From Pseudarthrobacter sp. SSS035 (GTDB taxonomy: Bacteria > Actinomycetota > Actinomycetes > Actinomycetales > Micrococcaceae), in the NCBI RefSeq assembly GCF_023273875.1, contig NZ_CP096882.1:1488001-1552000 (forward strand): 64,000 nucleotides of DNA, read 5' to 3'. Below are positions 34,605 to 44,329 of this stretch, in pieces (within the stretch, counting starts at the first letter, position 1; every line of letters begins with the position of its first letter). The notes below the pieces were generated by a model. The model searched no databases. It had not been told where the DNA came from and saw nothing but the letters and a program-made list of their open reading frames with translations. A program made the translations under genes and the position numbers.

Positions 34605-36281
34605 GTGACAAACCGAACACCGACCCGCGACACCACACAGGACGAGGGACCGGCAGGCAGTCTGTTCGCCGGGAGAATCGATGCGTTCGCGGGTGGCCTC
34701 GGCGTCCGCGGCCGGGTGGTCATGAGCCAACTGCCCCTCACGGTGACGGTGCTGCTTGTTGTCTTGGCCGCCGCCGTTTTCAGCCCGTCCACGCTGGCTG
34801 AGCTTCAGTTCCGGATGGCGTTGCTGTCCCATGCCGCTGTCTTCGCCGCCTGCCTGGCCGTGCCGTGGGAGAAGCTGCCGCCGGGGGCCTTCGTCATCAT
34901 TCCGGTCCTTGACTGCATTGCCATCGGCTTCACGAGGGAAACCGGCGGCCCTGCCTTCAACGTGCTGAGCCTGATGCTGGTGTTCCCGGTCATCTGGCTG
35001 TCCGTAGGCCGCCAGCGCAGCAGGGTGGTCCTGGCCGTGCTGGCAACAGTACTCGCCACAGTGGTCCCGCCCGCAGTGCTGGGCGGTGCACCTCCTGCGC
35101 AGGGGTCGATGATCCGCGTGATTTTCCTGCCCCTCGTGCTGTCCGCGGTCGCCGTCACAGCGCACCTCGTGTCCGGAACCATCCACCGGCAGCGGACCGC
35201 GCTGGTGCTGAAGGACCAGGCACTTGCGGAAACGCTCGCCGACAGCATGGACCGCCAACGGCTCCTGGACGCCGTGCTGGGCGCCGTCGGAGTGGGCGTC
35301 TGGGTGGTTGACCAGGACGGAAACAACATCCTGACCAACCGGGCCCTCCGCACCGACCCGGCCCTGGCCGGGCTCGCCGACCCGGAGGGCGGTCCCGCCC
35401 TGCTGTTGGGCGACAGGAGCACGCCTGTACCGGCGGAAATGCTCCCGGCTGCCCGCTTGGCGCGTGGAGAGGGGTTCACTGACGAGCTGATGTGGGCCGG
35501 ACGCGGGAGAGACCAGCGGGCCTACTCGGTGAGCGCCCATCCCATGAAACCGAAAAACGGCGGGCACACCGGGGGCGTCATTACCTTCGTGGACGTGACG
35601 GCGCTGATAACTGCCCTGGCGGCCAAGGACAACTTCGTCGGCACCGTCTCCCACGAGCTGCGCACGCCGCTCACGTCTATCCTGGGCTACCTGGAGCTCG
35701 TGATGGATGAGCCGGGCATGGAAGGTATTGAAGCTGAACTGCAAGTGGTCCATCGCAACGCCACGCATCTCCTGGGCCTCGTCAACGATCTGATAGCAGT
35801 CGCCTCCGAGCGGGTGGACCTGAGCCTGGAAGAGGCCGATCTCGCCCGCTTGCTGACCGACGTCGTGGATTCCGCGCTTCCCAAGGCGGCCACCAGGGGC
35901 CTGGAGCTGGTGATCGAAGCCGAGCATCCGCTCCCCGCCAGGATGGACACCGCGCGGATCCGCCAGGTAGTCAACAACCTGCTGTCCAACGCGATCAAAT
36001 ATTCCCCCGACGGCGGCCGCATCACGGCCCGGGTGCATCGGACCGGAGCGGACCTCGTCTGCTCCATCACGGACCCGGGGATCGGCATGAGCCAGGAGGA
36101 CCAGGAGCAGGCGTTCACCAAGTTCTTCCGCTCCGCGAGGTCCCGCGACACGGCCATCCCCGGAGCCGGTCTGGGCCTGCCCATCAGCAAGACCATCATC
36201 GAAGGGCACGGCGGTTCGATGAGCCTCTCCAGCGCACCGGGCGCAGGCACCACCGCCACGTTCGTCCTGCCGGCGTCGTGA
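34605..36281 (+). CDS. Orphan PAS-type sensor histidine kinase
   Basis: 558 residues from the GTG at 34605. About six membrane segments occupy residues 40-195, a PAS-like sensor follows (WVVDQDGNNILTNRAL), then the H-box FVGTVSHELRTPLTS and an ATPase domain with NNLLSNAIKYSPDGG, DPGIGMS and GAGLGLPISK. All kinase boxes are intact. No response regulator is adjacent, so its partner is unknown. Confidence 0.92.
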   Translation: MTNRTPTRDTTQDEGPAGSLFAGRIDAFAGGLGVRGRVVMSQLPLTVTVLLVVLAAAVFSPSTLAELQFRMALLSHAAVFAACLAVPWEKLPPGAFVIIPVLDCIAIGFTRETGGPAFNVLSLMLVFPVIWLSVGRQRSRVVLAVLATVLATVVPPAVLGGAPPAQGSMIRVIFLPLVLSAVAVTAHLVSGTIHRQRTALVLKDQALAETLADSMDRQRLLDAVLGAVGVGVWVVDQDGNNILTNRALRTDPALAGLADPEGGPALLLGDRSTPVPAEMLPAARLARGEGFTDELMWAGRGRDQRAYSVSAHPMKPKNGGHTGGVITFVDVTALITALAAKDNFVGTVSHELRTPLTSILGYLELVMDEPGMEGIEAELQVVHRNATHLLGLVNDLIAVASERVDLSLEEADLARLLTDVVDSALPKAATRGLELVIEAEHPLPARMDTARIRQVVNNLLSNAIKYSPDGGRITARVHRTGADLVCSITDPGIGMSQEDQEQAFTKFFRSARSRDTAIPGAGLGLPISKTIIEGHGGSMSLSSAPGAGTTATFVLPAS

Positions 36282-36380
36282 CCCGCTTCTTCGGCTAGTT
36301 CCCGGCCGCCTGGTCATTGGCTGGCGTGAGATACGGCAGTTTGTGGACCTTAAGGACCGACGTCGTTTCCGCAGGCCGGT

Positions 36381-37610
36381 TCAGTCTTTGGTGATCACCA
36401 GGGCAACGCTATGTCCGCCGAAGCCAAAAGCGTTCACCAGGCCGGCGGGGGCCGAGCCGGGCGCCAGCGTGTGGGCCTTCTCCGTCACGACGTTCAGGTT
36501 CACTTCGGGGTCCAGCGCCTCGATGTTCACCGTTCCGGGCAGCTGTCCGGTCTGCAGGGCCTGGACCACCACAACCGCCGCGAGCGCACCGGCGCCGCCC
36601 AGGAGGTGGCCGGTGTGGCCTTTAGTGGAGGTCACGGGCACGTCGGCACCGAAAATGGCGTTAATGGCCTGGGCTTCCAGCCGGTCCCCTACCGGGGTGG
36701 AGGTGGCGTGCGCATGGACGAAGCCGATCTCCGACGCCTGCATTCCGGCCGACTCCAGGGCCTTCTGCATGACGCGCCGCTGCATGGCCGGGTCCGCAGC
36801 CACGATGTCGTTGGCGTCGGAGGTTACCGCCCCGCCGGCCACTGCGCCGAGGATGGCGGCGCCGCGTGCCAGGGCGTGGGCTTCACTCTCAAGCACCACA
36901 ATGCCGGCGCCTTCCGCGAGGACAAAGCCGTCGCGGCCGCCGTCGAACGGGCGCGAGGCGAGCTGGGGTTCGCCGTTGCGCGTGGAGAGTGCCCGGATCT
37001 GGGAGAAACCGGTGATCACCAGGTCGTTGACGGAAGCGTCCACGCCGCCGGCAATCACGACGTCGGCCGCTCCGGAGCGGATCATTTCGGCGCCCTGGAC
37101 AATTGCTTCAGCGCCCGACGCGCAGGCGCTGACCGGTGTCCGGGCTCCGCCGCGGGCGCCGAGGTCAATGGAGACCCAGGCCGCGGGGCCGTTGACCATC
37201 AGCCGGGTGAGGGTGTGCGGCGAGACCCGGCGCGGGCCGCCGCTGGCGAGCGCACGGTCCTGTTCGAGGGTGGAGCCGAGGCCGCCGTAGGCGGAGCCGA
37301 TCACCACGGCGAACCGTTCGGGGTCGACGTCGGGCGCCCCGGCCTGCTGCCAGGCTTCCCGGGCAGCCACCAGCGCCAGTTGCCCGCACCGGTCCATGCG
37401 CTTCAGCTCGCGCGTGGTGAGATGCTCCGAGAGATCCGCGGTGACCTGTCCGGCGATGCGCACGGGCAGTTGTTCCGCCCAGTCCTGATCCAGTGCGGCG
37501 ATGCCGGACTGTCCCGCCAGCAGGCCGGTCCAGGTTTCCGCCACAGTGGAGCCGAGCGGGTTGATGGTGCCGGCGCCGGTGATCAGCGCACGGGGTTGGT
37601 CTGCAGGCAT
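36381..37610 (-). CDS. Beta-ketoacyl-ACP synthase (FabF-like)
   Basis: 409 residues, the usual KAS II length. The Cys-His-His triad is visible: C163 in SACASGAE, H300 in VHAHATSTPVGD and H334 in GHTGHLLGGAG. It elongates acyl chains on ACP. No other fatty-acid genes are nearby; it stands alone next to prfC, six bases downstream of it on the same strand, so it may be a secondary synthase. Confidence 0.93.
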   Translation of the reverse strand: MPADQPRALITGAGTINPLGSTVAETWTGLLAGQSGIAALDQDWAEQLPVRIAGQVTADLSEHLTTRELKRMDRCGQLALVAAREAWQQAGAPDVDPERFAVVIGSAYGGLGSTLEQDRALASGGPRRVSPHTLTRLMVNGPAAWVSIDLGARGGARTPVSACASGAEAIVQGAEMIRSGAADVVIAGGVDASVNDLVITGFSQIRALSTRNGEPQLASRPFDGGRDGFVLAEGAGIVVLESEAHALARGAAILGAVAGGAVTSDANDIVAADPAMQRRVMQKALESAGMQASEIGFVHAHATSTPVGDRLEAQAINAIFGADVPVTSTKGHTGHLLGGAGALAAVVVVQALQTGQLPGTVNIEALDPEVNLNVVTEKAHTLAPGSAPAGLVNAFGFGGHSVALVITKD

Positions 37611-37616
37611 TGGTCG

Positions 37617-39230
37617 CTACTTTGCGGGGTTGTGGGTGCCGATGGGCACGAGGGTCAGATCGGGGTGGTTCTTCTCGATCCGGCGCAGGGCCCAGACGTC
37701 GTTGAACAAGGCGAGGTATTCGCCGTCGGACCTCAACAGCACCTCGGCGCCTGGCACGTTGGCCAGCGCGGGCATGGCGTCCGCGGTCGAAATCCTGGCG
37801 ATGGAGTACGGCAGGCGTTCGAGCCGCATGGGGGCGCTGAAGTCATGCGCCATCCGGTCCTCCACCACCTCGAACTGCATGGGGCCGACGGCGGCAAGCA
37901 CCGGCGCCTGGTCGCCGCGGACGTCGGAGCGGAGGACCTGGATGACGCCCTCGTGCTCGAGCTGCTCGATGCCGCGGCGGAACTGCTTGAACTTGCTGGG
38001 GTCCTTGGACCGGGCCACCTGGAAGTGTTCCGGGGCGAACAGCGGGATGGCCGGGTATTCCACGGCCCCTTCTAGGAAGAGGCTGTCGCCCACGCGAAGT
38101 GTTGAGGCGTTGACCAGGCCCACGACGTCGCCCGGGTAGGCCTCGTCGATGACCTCGCGTTCGCGGCCGAACACCTGCTGGGCGTACTTGGTGGCGAAGG
38201 ACTTTCCGGTGCGGGTCTGGGTGACCACCATGCCGCGTTCAAAGACTCCGGAGCAGACGCGGATGAAGGCGACGTGGTCGCGGTGGGCCTTGTTCATGCC
38301 GGCCTGGACCTTGAAGACAAAGCCGGAGAAGGACGATTCAACCGGTCGCGGGCTGCCCTCAACGTCGGGCCGGGGTGCGGCGTGCGGCGCGAAGTCAACC
38401 AGGGCGTCCAGCAGTTCCTTCACGCCGAAGTTCAGGGCGGCGGAGCTGAACAGGATGGGGGTGGCGGTGCCCGCATGGAAGGCGTCGACGTCGAATTCGA
38501 GGTTGGACTCGATGACCAGGCCGGCCTCGTCCACGGCGTCGGTCCAGTTGTTGCCCTGCGTCTCCGCGGCCTCTTCGGGCGTGAAGTACTCGGTCAGCGC
38601 GATGTTGGCGCCGGAATTGTTGCGCTGGAAGCGGGCGAAGCGGTCCTGGCGGAGGTCCCAGACACCGCGGAAGTCACCGGAGATGCCCACGGCCCAGGTC
38701 AGCGGCATGGGCTGCAGGCCGGTGCGCTCCGTGAGCTCGTCCATCAGCGCCAGCGCGTCGAGGCCGGGCCGGTCCCACTTGTTGATCACGGTGATGATGG
38801 GCAGGTTGCGTGCCTTGCAGACCTCGAAGAGCTTCATGGTCTGCGTTTCCAGGCCCTTGGCGGCGTCCACGAGCATCACTGCGCAGTCGACGGCGGCCAG
38901 GACCCGGTAGGTGTCCTCGGAGAAGTCCGCGTGGCCGGGGGTGTCCAGCAGGTTGATGACGGTGTCCCGGTAGGAGAACTGCAGGGCGGCGGAGCTGATG
39001 GAGATGCCGCGGTCCTTCTCCATCTGCATCCAGTCCGAGACCGTTTCCTTGCGGTTGGCCTTGCCGCTGGAGGCGCCGGCGGTGCCGATCACCTTCGCGT
39101 GCAGGGCCAGGGCCTCGGTGAGGGTGGATTTGCCGGCGTCAGGGTGCGAAATGACAGCAAAGGTCCGACGCCGGGCCGCCTGTTTGTGAATCTCGTTGAC
39201 CCGGGCGGGGCTAAGGACATCTTGGGACAC
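37617..39230 (-). CDS. prfC: Peptide chain release factor 3
   Basis: 537 residues. GTPase motifs are intact: G1 SHPDAGKST, G3 DTPGHADFSEDT and G4 NKWDRPG. The RF3-specific C-terminal domains follow (FSAPMRLERLPYSIARI). It recycles RF1/RF2 from ribosomes after termination. Confidence 0.97.
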   Translation of the reverse strand: MSQDVLSPARVNEIHKQAARRRTFAVISHPDAGKSTLTEALALHAKVIGTAGASSGKANRKETVSDWMQMEKDRGISISSAALQFSYRDTVINLLDTPGHADFSEDTYRVLAAVDCAVMLVDAAKGLETQTMKLFEVCKARNLPIITVINKWDRPGLDALALMDELTERTGLQPMPLTWAVGISGDFRGVWDLRQDRFARFQRNNSGANIALTEYFTPEEAAETQGNNWTDAVDEAGLVIESNLEFDVDAFHAGTATPILFSSAALNFGVKELLDALVDFAPHAAPRPDVEGSPRPVESSFSGFVFKVQAGMNKAHRDHVAFIRVCSGVFERGMVVTQTRTGKSFATKYAQQVFGREREVIDEAYPGDVVGLVNASTLRVGDSLFLEGAVEYPAIPLFAPEHFQVARSKDPSKFKQFRRGIEQLEHEGVIQVLRSDVRGDQAPVLAAVGPMQFEVVEDRMAHDFSAPMRLERLPYSIARISTADAMPALANVPGAEVLLRSDGEYLALFNDVWALRRIEKNHPDLTLVPIGTHNPAK

Positions 39231-39608
39231 GGTGCTACTTTCGCTGCGGTGGGGTTACCCCAAGGCGCTCGGCAGGCCTCAAGGGGAAGCATGGCTCTGT
39301 GACAGCCAAGTTCCAAGTTTATCGCAGTGCGGGCTGGCTCCGAAGGTGGCAGCTTGTCGCCCCCGAAACCAGCAGTTCAAGACTGCGAAACCCGTCCGGC
39401 TAGCTTGGGCGCATGAGAACACGGAACCCGTCCGTGCCACCCGCAAGTGAGCCGGTGGACGGCAGCCGCTGCGTCCAAGCGGCCGGGCGTGTATGGCGGT
39501 TTGCCGTCCCGTTGAAGGAACCCTCAGCGGAGCGCTTTTTTCGGGATTCATGAAAAACTCGGCCGTCTGCGTATAGGCTCCCATCAGCGTCGACCTCAAG
39601 GGAGCACA
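39231..39608. other. Intergenic region between prfC and the META-like lipoprotein
   Basis: 378 bases. It should hold divergent promoters for prfC and the lipoprotein gene. No RNA gene, long repeat or convincing reading frame was seen. GGGAGCACA precedes the lipoprotein start. Confidence 0.5.
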
Positions 39609-40157
39609 ATGAAGCGCACTCGATTGTGGCAATACACGGTTCCCGTCCTACTTCTCGTCATGCTGTTGACATCTTGCGGAGACACGAAAACGGGCGGACC
39701 GGGAACTGCCGTACCCACGCCCAGCTCCACCAGCTCGGTTCCCTCCACTAGCTCAACCCCTGGCTCGACCAGCACCACCCCACCCCAGGAAACATGCGCG
39801 GCGTTTCTGCCGTCGACACCGTGCACCAAGTACACCAGCGTTTCCGGGACGACTAGCGGTATCGAACTCCCCTGGTTGTCCTCCGGAAGCGTTACAGCAA
39901 GGCTGACTTCCGTTAACGGAGAACTGCAGCTGAGCTTGACCACCCCATGCGGACCCCTGAGTGCCCAGGCAACAATTACGGGGAACACCCTTACCGCCAA
40001 GGACATCGCAACAGGTGCGTCGGGCTGCACGGCAGATACCGGCGAGCAGCAGCTGTGGGTGAAGAACTACCTCAAGCGGCCCATTGAGATGACCTTCAGC
40101 CAAGGCACTCTCAACTGGAGGAGCGGAACAGACACGCTCAGCTTCAAGAGTGAATAG
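39609..40157 (+). CDS. Lipoprotein with META/HslJ-like domain
   Basis: 182 residues. The lipoprotein signal ends in LLTSCGD. A Ser/Thr/Pro spacer follows (residues about 30-62). The C-terminal part resembles META domains (LSLTTPCGPLSAQATITGNTL, MTFSQGTLNWRS). It is exported and anchored to the membrane; its role is unknown. Confidence 0.7.
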   Translation: MKRTRLWQYTVPVLLLVMLLTSCGDTKTGGPGTAVPTPSSTSSVPSTSSTPGSTSTTPPQETCAAFLPSTPCTKYTSVSGTTSGIELPWLSSGSVTARLTSVNGELQLSLTTPCGPLSAQATITGNTLTAKDIATGASGCTADTGEQQLWVKNYLKRPIEMTFSQGTLNWRSGTDTLSFKSE

Positions 40158-40251
40158 ACCAATCAGTTTCCGAAGTCGTCTGCAACGACCGGCGTTGCCT
40201 GGGGTCTCGTTTGCGGAACCTTGAACGGGACGAATGCTGGAATTGGTCGGA

Positions 40252-40809
40252 TTAGGGGACGGTGTCGGCTTTCAACGCTAGCCCCAGTGAAGCGCACACT
40301 TTTTCGTCCCCGGGGATGACGGCGGCGCGGCCGTCACTCAGAACACAGACGGTCAGTGGGTTCGGGATCGGGTAGGAGGAGCTGCCGTCACGGAGGCTTG
40401 GATGCGTTCTTCCGTCAGGGGCATCGGGGTCGAGCCCGTGGTGAGCCCAGACAGCCCGGCAGGCGGCCAACGCATCCTCGATAGGAATCGGGTTGCGTTG
40501 CGTCAATGGCTCGCCGACCCGTGTTCCTTCCCCCAGTACAACTGTGGTGCCGGGGAACTGGTTGCCGTGGAGTTCGGCGCGTGCAAAGCAATCAATTGAG
40601 CTTTTGTCCGTGACAGGCAGCTGCATGACGACGGCACCTCCGGTTGCCACCAGGGCGACGGCGACACCGGCAAGCAGGATCCGCTTGCCTTTGGTGTTCT
40701 GGAAGTGCCGGTTTTCCGGGGTTCCGTCCTGCGCGACGTTGGCCAGGAGAGCCTCGATGGCTGCGCTGCGTTCCGCGCTGAAGCGCTGTGAACGCGGAAT
40801 CTCATTCAT
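40252..40809 (-). CDS. Single-pass membrane protein paired with a sigma factor
   Basis: 185 residues. A cytoplasmic N-terminus (about 45 residues) leads to one membrane segment (ILLAGVAVALVATGGAVVMQL) and an outer domain with Cys residues. It overlaps the sigma-factor gene by four bases (ATGA). The layout is that of anti-sigma partners, but no zinc-binding HxxxCxxC motif is seen, so anti-sigma activity is only inferred. Confidence 0.75.
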   Translation of the reverse strand: MNEIPRSQRFSAERSAAIEALLANVAQDGTPENRHFQNTKGKRILLAGVAVALVATGGAVVMQLPVTDKSSIDCFARAELHGNQFPGTTVVLGEGTRVGEPLTQRNPIPIEDALAACRAVWAHHGLDPDAPDGRTHPSLRDGSSSYPIPNPLTVCVLSDGRAAVIPGDEKVCASLGLALKADTVP

Positions 40810-41459
40810 GGTGTTTCCTCTTCAGGCTTGAGTGAGGGCGGCGCCGGCAGGAACCCGGCTGGTGGGTTCATCAGCTGTGACAGTTTCTGTTTGGCGCGTG
40901 AGAGCCGGGACTTCACGGTGCCCGACGGAATGCCCAGCAGCTCGCTCACCTCGGCGGTACTCATGTCCTCCAGAACGCAGAGCGCAATAATTTCCTGGTC
41001 CCGCCGGCCCAGCGAACGGTAGGCCTGGCGCAGGAGTAGAGACCGCCGGTCCTGATCGACGGTGTCAGCCACGGAATCGCTGTGATCCGGCACCATCTGG
41101 CACTGCGGAAGTTTCCGCAGGAGGCGTTCATAGCGCAGTGTGGACCTGAGCTTGTTCCTTGCCACGTTCGTGGCCGTTATCAGCAGCCAACCAAGCATCG
41201 AATCGTTGACCATCCGGATTCTGGATCTGCACCGCCAGGCCTCAAGGAACACCATGGCTGTGACGTCTTCAGCCTCAAAAGGAGTTTTCACCAGCCGGAG
41301 ACTGTGGACGAAGACCCGGTCCCGGTGCCGTAGGAAGAGGGAAGCAAAAGCGGTACCGTCACCATCCATGACGCGCAGCCAAAGCTCACCATCCCTGGAT
41401 CCCTTCCCTGCGTCCCCCATACCTATAAGTGTCCGGCAACCCCCTGTCGGTTCCATCAC
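40806..41459 (-). CDS. ECF-type RNA polymerase sigma factor
   Basis: 217 residues from 41459; the ATG at 41420 (MGDAGKGSRDGELW) may be the true start, as it fits family length better. Region 2 (FASLFLRHRDRVFVHSLRLVK) and region 4 with helix-turn-helix (TAEVSELLGIPSGTVKSRLSRAKQKL) are clear. The -10-like TATAAGT just upstream of 41420 suggests a leaderless or short-leader transcript. Its partner membrane protein follows. Confidence 0.9.
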   Translation of the reverse strand: MMEPTGGCRTLIGMGDAGKGSRDGELWLRVMDGDGTAFASLFLRHRDRVFVHSLRLVKTPFEAEDVTAMVFLEAWRCRSRIRMVNDSMLGWLLITATNVARNKLRSTLRYERLLRKLPQCQMVPDHSDSVADTVDQDRRSLLLRQAYRSLGRRDQEIIALCVLEDMSTAEVSELLGIPSGTVKSRLSRAKQKLSQLMNPPAGFLPAPPSLKPEEETP

Positions 41460-41557
41460 GAATCACAGAAGTCGACAAATCACGGCCACCACTGTCTGCG
41501 ATCCCACTTGCGGAACCTTCTACGGAACATTCTCAGCTCCGAACATGCCTTAAGACG

Positions 41558-42016
41558 CTATGGAACCCTGGGCATTGGTTCTGGAGAAGCACTTCGCATT
41601 CGTTCAGGGGTCCACTCGCGCTGCTCTACCTCTTTGGGCGTAGTGACCTGAGAATTTGTTGAGCGATCTTCTGGGAGGGCGCGCGGTTGAAGGGGCATCG
41701 GCGCAGGAGTGGCGTTGCGCATCTGTTCTTCGGTGAGCGGGACTGATCTTGTGCCGCAGCTTGATGCAGTCGCAGAACCAGAGGAACTGGCAATTGATTC
41801 TTGTGCATTCGTTGGGAGCCGGGCTGTCTCCCGACATTCGCTTCCGTCGGCTACGTTTGCACCCTCGCTAGCTTCGGGGGAAGGCCCTGCGGATGGCAGT
41901 GGTGGCTCCTGTCGATCTTCTCCCTGCCCACTATCGCCAGCACGTCCGCAGCCGGTGATGGAGAAGATAAGGACGCATGCAGCAGTAAACCCGCGGATCC
42001 CTCTCGAACGTCCCAT
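41558..42016 (-). CDS. Small lipoprotein with repeated MRxAxPxPMP motif
   Basis: 152 residues. The lipoprotein signal ends at FSITGCGRA. The rest is hydrophilic and low in order, ending with two related motifs, EEQMRNATPAPMPL and PERMRSASPEPMP. The second, preceded by EWT, resembles the propeptide of actinobacterial trypsin-like proteases, but no protease domain follows. It lies upstream of the sigma gene on the same strand. Function unknown. Confidence 0.65.
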   Translation of the reverse strand: MGRSRGIRGFTAACVLIFSITGCGRAGDSGQGEDRQEPPLPSAGPSPEASEGANVADGSECRETARLPTNAQESIASSSGSATASSCGTRSVPLTEEQMRNATPAPMPLQPRALPEDRSTNSQVTTPKEVEQREWTPERMRSASPEPMPRVP

Positions 42017-42226
42017 TCCGTGATTGTCCCCATACGCGGATCACAAAAACAGGGGTTCAGGCGGAACCTCTGGTTTCAATCTGATCACCATTCAGTTGCT
42101 CTTGATGAAAAGGCTGGAGCTGGTGCTCGTCCGCTCCCTGCATAACCCTCTAGGGGTTCAGGGGTACACCTCGTCGCCCTTGCGTGGTCGTCGTGCAACG
42201 GGAGTGCTGATCGATACTCTGGCAAC

Positions 42227-42568
42227 ATGACCATCCAGACACGCGGCGCCACGCGCTCTCCTGCTGTCGCGGCTTGCGTCATCCTTCTGGGCTTGCTCGT
42301 CCTGTGGATAGCGCAGCCGGTCCTGCCTGGTTGGGGATGCGCGGCCAGTTTTCCGGCGATGTGCCCTCCGCATTTGCTGCCGGTTCGTGCATCGCTGATC
42401 AGCGCAGGCATCCTCGGCGTACTGCTCGCAACTGTCATCGTCGGGCTACTGCTTCGGCGGTCCCGGGCAAACGCCTGGCTGGGCGGAATGTCCCGAAGTG
42501 TCGTCTTCGCCGTGCCTGTAATCCTGGTCCTGACAGTCGTCGCGCACTTCCTGATACCGCAGCCCTGA
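42227..42568 (+). CDS. Small hypothetical membrane protein
   Basis: 113 residues with three hydrophobic segments (AACVILLGLLVLWIAQPVL, SAGILGVLLATVIVGLLL, VVFAVPVILVLTVVAHFLI). No family recognised. A short CCC/GGGG hairpin occurs upstream near 42144-42158. Confidence 0.6.
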   Translation: MTIQTRGATRSPAVAACVILLGLLVLWIAQPVLPGWGCAASFPAMCPPHLLPVRASLISAGILGVLLATVIVGLLLRRSRANAWLGGMSRSVVFAVPVILVLTVVAHFLIPQP

Positions 42569-42805
42569 TTCAAGCTTGCTTGGCGCGGGTTGCTGTCGCG
42601 GACGTCGAAAAGCCATGGCTGCAAGCCGGTCCCGCTGAGGAACCTCCACTGGGACACACTCCAGCTGCTCGTCCTGTGCGACGGCCTCCCTCATGTTGAG
42701 AGCGTACAACTGTTGACACAGTTTGCCCCGGTGTTCCATTTCCTTGGAGACGGTCTTCCCGCGCCCGGCCTGCGATGAGAGCTGCCAAGTTCTCTCGAAC
42801 TGCTC

Positions 42806-43123
42806 TCACTCGTCCTTCTCAGCCTCCGCATGACTCTTAAGTGAGGGGGCCGGCCCGCCGCCCGTCTTCTCCGGCACGTCGCTTCGGGCTTGACCATCCT
42901 GAACGAAAGTAATCCAAATTTGGCTCCCCCACTCAAGGACCGACCCTGCGGAAGGATCTTGGGAGGTCACCCAGAACAGCCCCGGCCACGTACGCGAACG
43001 GAGCCCCGGCCCGTCAGGGTCCCCGGCTGCGAGACCAAACCCAATGTTCGCCGCCATCTCTTGTGCAATATGCACAGGCTGCCCAACAAGATCGGGAACA
43101 GTCAGCGTCTGACGTTCAACCAA
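42806..43123 (-). CDS. Stand-alone PASTA-domain protein
   Basis: 105 residues with one PASTA-like domain at residues about 5-75: VPDLVGQPVHIAQEMAANIGF followed by SQDPSAGSVLEWGSQIWITF. The tail is charged and disordered. There is no signal peptide or membrane anchor, which is odd for a domain that normally binds peptidoglycan or beta-lactams outside the cell. It may be a remnant or a cytoplasmic variant. Confidence 0.7.
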   Translation of the reverse strand: MVERQTLTVPDLVGQPVHIAQEMAANIGFGLAAGDPDGPGLRSRTWPGLFWVTSQDPSAGSVLEWGSQIWITFVQDGQARSDVPEKTGGGPAPSLKSHAEAEKDE

Positions 43124-43447
43124 TCTGCATCTCCTTTGAGCCTGAACAGCTAGAACGGTGAAACCAAACCTTCTTCCCGCCAGAATACCGCCGGTGGCTC
43201 AGCCGGGCTCTCACCGGACCCCGTCTAACATGGGTCCCAAATGAGACTGCGATTTACCGCCAAACTGGGCTCAAATCAGATTGACATTCTCAAGGGTTTG
43301 TTCCGCTTGAGGAACGCTTTGTGGGACAGTCGCGATGCATCTGAACAGTCCATCGACCGGCGTGCGTCTCGGTGGCAGTGAAGGGTCACCCGTTAGGGTG
43401 ATCCTTTAGCGACTGAAGAATCACTCAGACAGCATCGGAGCAGGTAC
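43124..43447. other. Gene-free stretch with transposon-end-like repeats and a hairpin
   Basis: 324 bases without a gene. Two related blocks, 43231-43249 (TGGGTCCCAAATGAGACTG) and 43266-43283 (TGGGCTCAAATCAGATTG), are direct repeats 35 bases apart, like the ends of some IS21-type elements. A hairpin at 43381-43406 (11-bp stem, GTTA loop) lies ahead of the next gene. Confidence 0.45.
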
Positions 43448-44119
43448 ATGGAAGCAAATCTGGCTCCTGCCAGCTCCGCATCTTCTGCGGATTGGCTGGC
43501 CCGCGGCTTTCCGGGGCCTCCCCTTCTCGTGAGCACATTTGTGCCAGAGGCTTTTGCGGCAGTCGTTCGTGTTCTAAATCCCCTTGTCGGCGCCGCCGGA
43601 CGGAAACTCTCTTGGGCCGCCGTTGCGCAGGAATTGGGCATTCCCCTGAACGGTGCCGCCGTTGGGGACCGTCTATGCCAGGACTACGCGGCCAAAACCG
43701 GTGAGCAGGTCAATGTCGATTTCGGGACACTCGATTACGAGGTGGCATCTGCCATGGCAGAGGTTCTTAGCCGGCACACGACCACGCCCGACAAATGTTT
43801 CTTCGCCGCCTGGGCAGGTTACTCCGACATCAGGGACGAGCTCGCCGGTGCCCCCGTGGTAATCCTTCCTCCCGAGCGGGAGATGTACCTCCTGGAAGGA
43901 CCCGTAGAGGCTGCAACAGAGGCGTTCGACGAACAACGCTCCAGGCGCAGTTTGCGGTGGTGGCCGGCTGACCAAACCTGGTGCGTCGGAAATGATCTTT
44001 ACGCTGATTCTGTCTACGTCGCTGGTTCCAAAGAATGCGTCTCGGCTCTCGTGGATGATCCCCGTCTGGAAACCCTCGTAGCCGACCGCTCCGACGTTCA
44101 TCCCGGAATCTACGCATAA
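43448..44119 (+). CDS. Conserved hypothetical protein
   Basis: 223 residues, soluble. The C-terminal segment (RWWPADQTWCVGNDLYADSVYVAGSKECVSALVDDP, family match) is shared by a group of uncharacterised actinobacterial proteins; the N-terminal half has no recognised motif. Immunity-like function is possible but unsupported. A hairpin sits about 40 bases upstream. Confidence 0.6.
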   Translation: MEANLAPASSASSADWLARGFPGPPLLVSTFVPEAFAAVVRVLNPLVGAAGRKLSWAAVAQELGIPLNGAAVGDRLCQDYAAKTGEQVNVDFGTLDYEVASAMAEVLSRHTTTPDKCFFAAWAGYSDIRDELAGAPVVILPPEREMYLLEGPVEAATEAFDEQRSRRSLRWWPADQTWCVGNDLYADSVYVAGSKECVSALVDDPRLETLVADRSDVHPGIYA

Positions 44120-44329
44120 GCACTTCGAGATTGAAACCAAGCGGAGCCCATATGGGGATCCCCCAACGCGAAACCGAAACCGCCATTCCCAAGCAACAGT
44201 CACACTGTTTTGTGGCTTCGGCCAGCGCCGACCGCTGTTCCTAAGGTGAACGATTGAGCAACCTGAGAAGCGCCAGCATCGTTGCGAGTCCCGGATCGTA
44301 AGGCCGTCCGAAGATGAAACAATCTGCGT

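Noticed and set aside
36411..38075. A 554-codon plus-strand open frame
   Set aside because: Antisense to the ketoacyl synthase and prfC genes and spans their border, so it cannot be a conserved protein.
42446..42739. A 97-codon minus-strand frame (MEHRGKLCQQLYALN)
   Set aside because: It overlaps the small membrane protein gene, has no recognised motif, and its latter half is an evident shadow; a short remnant cannot be excluded.
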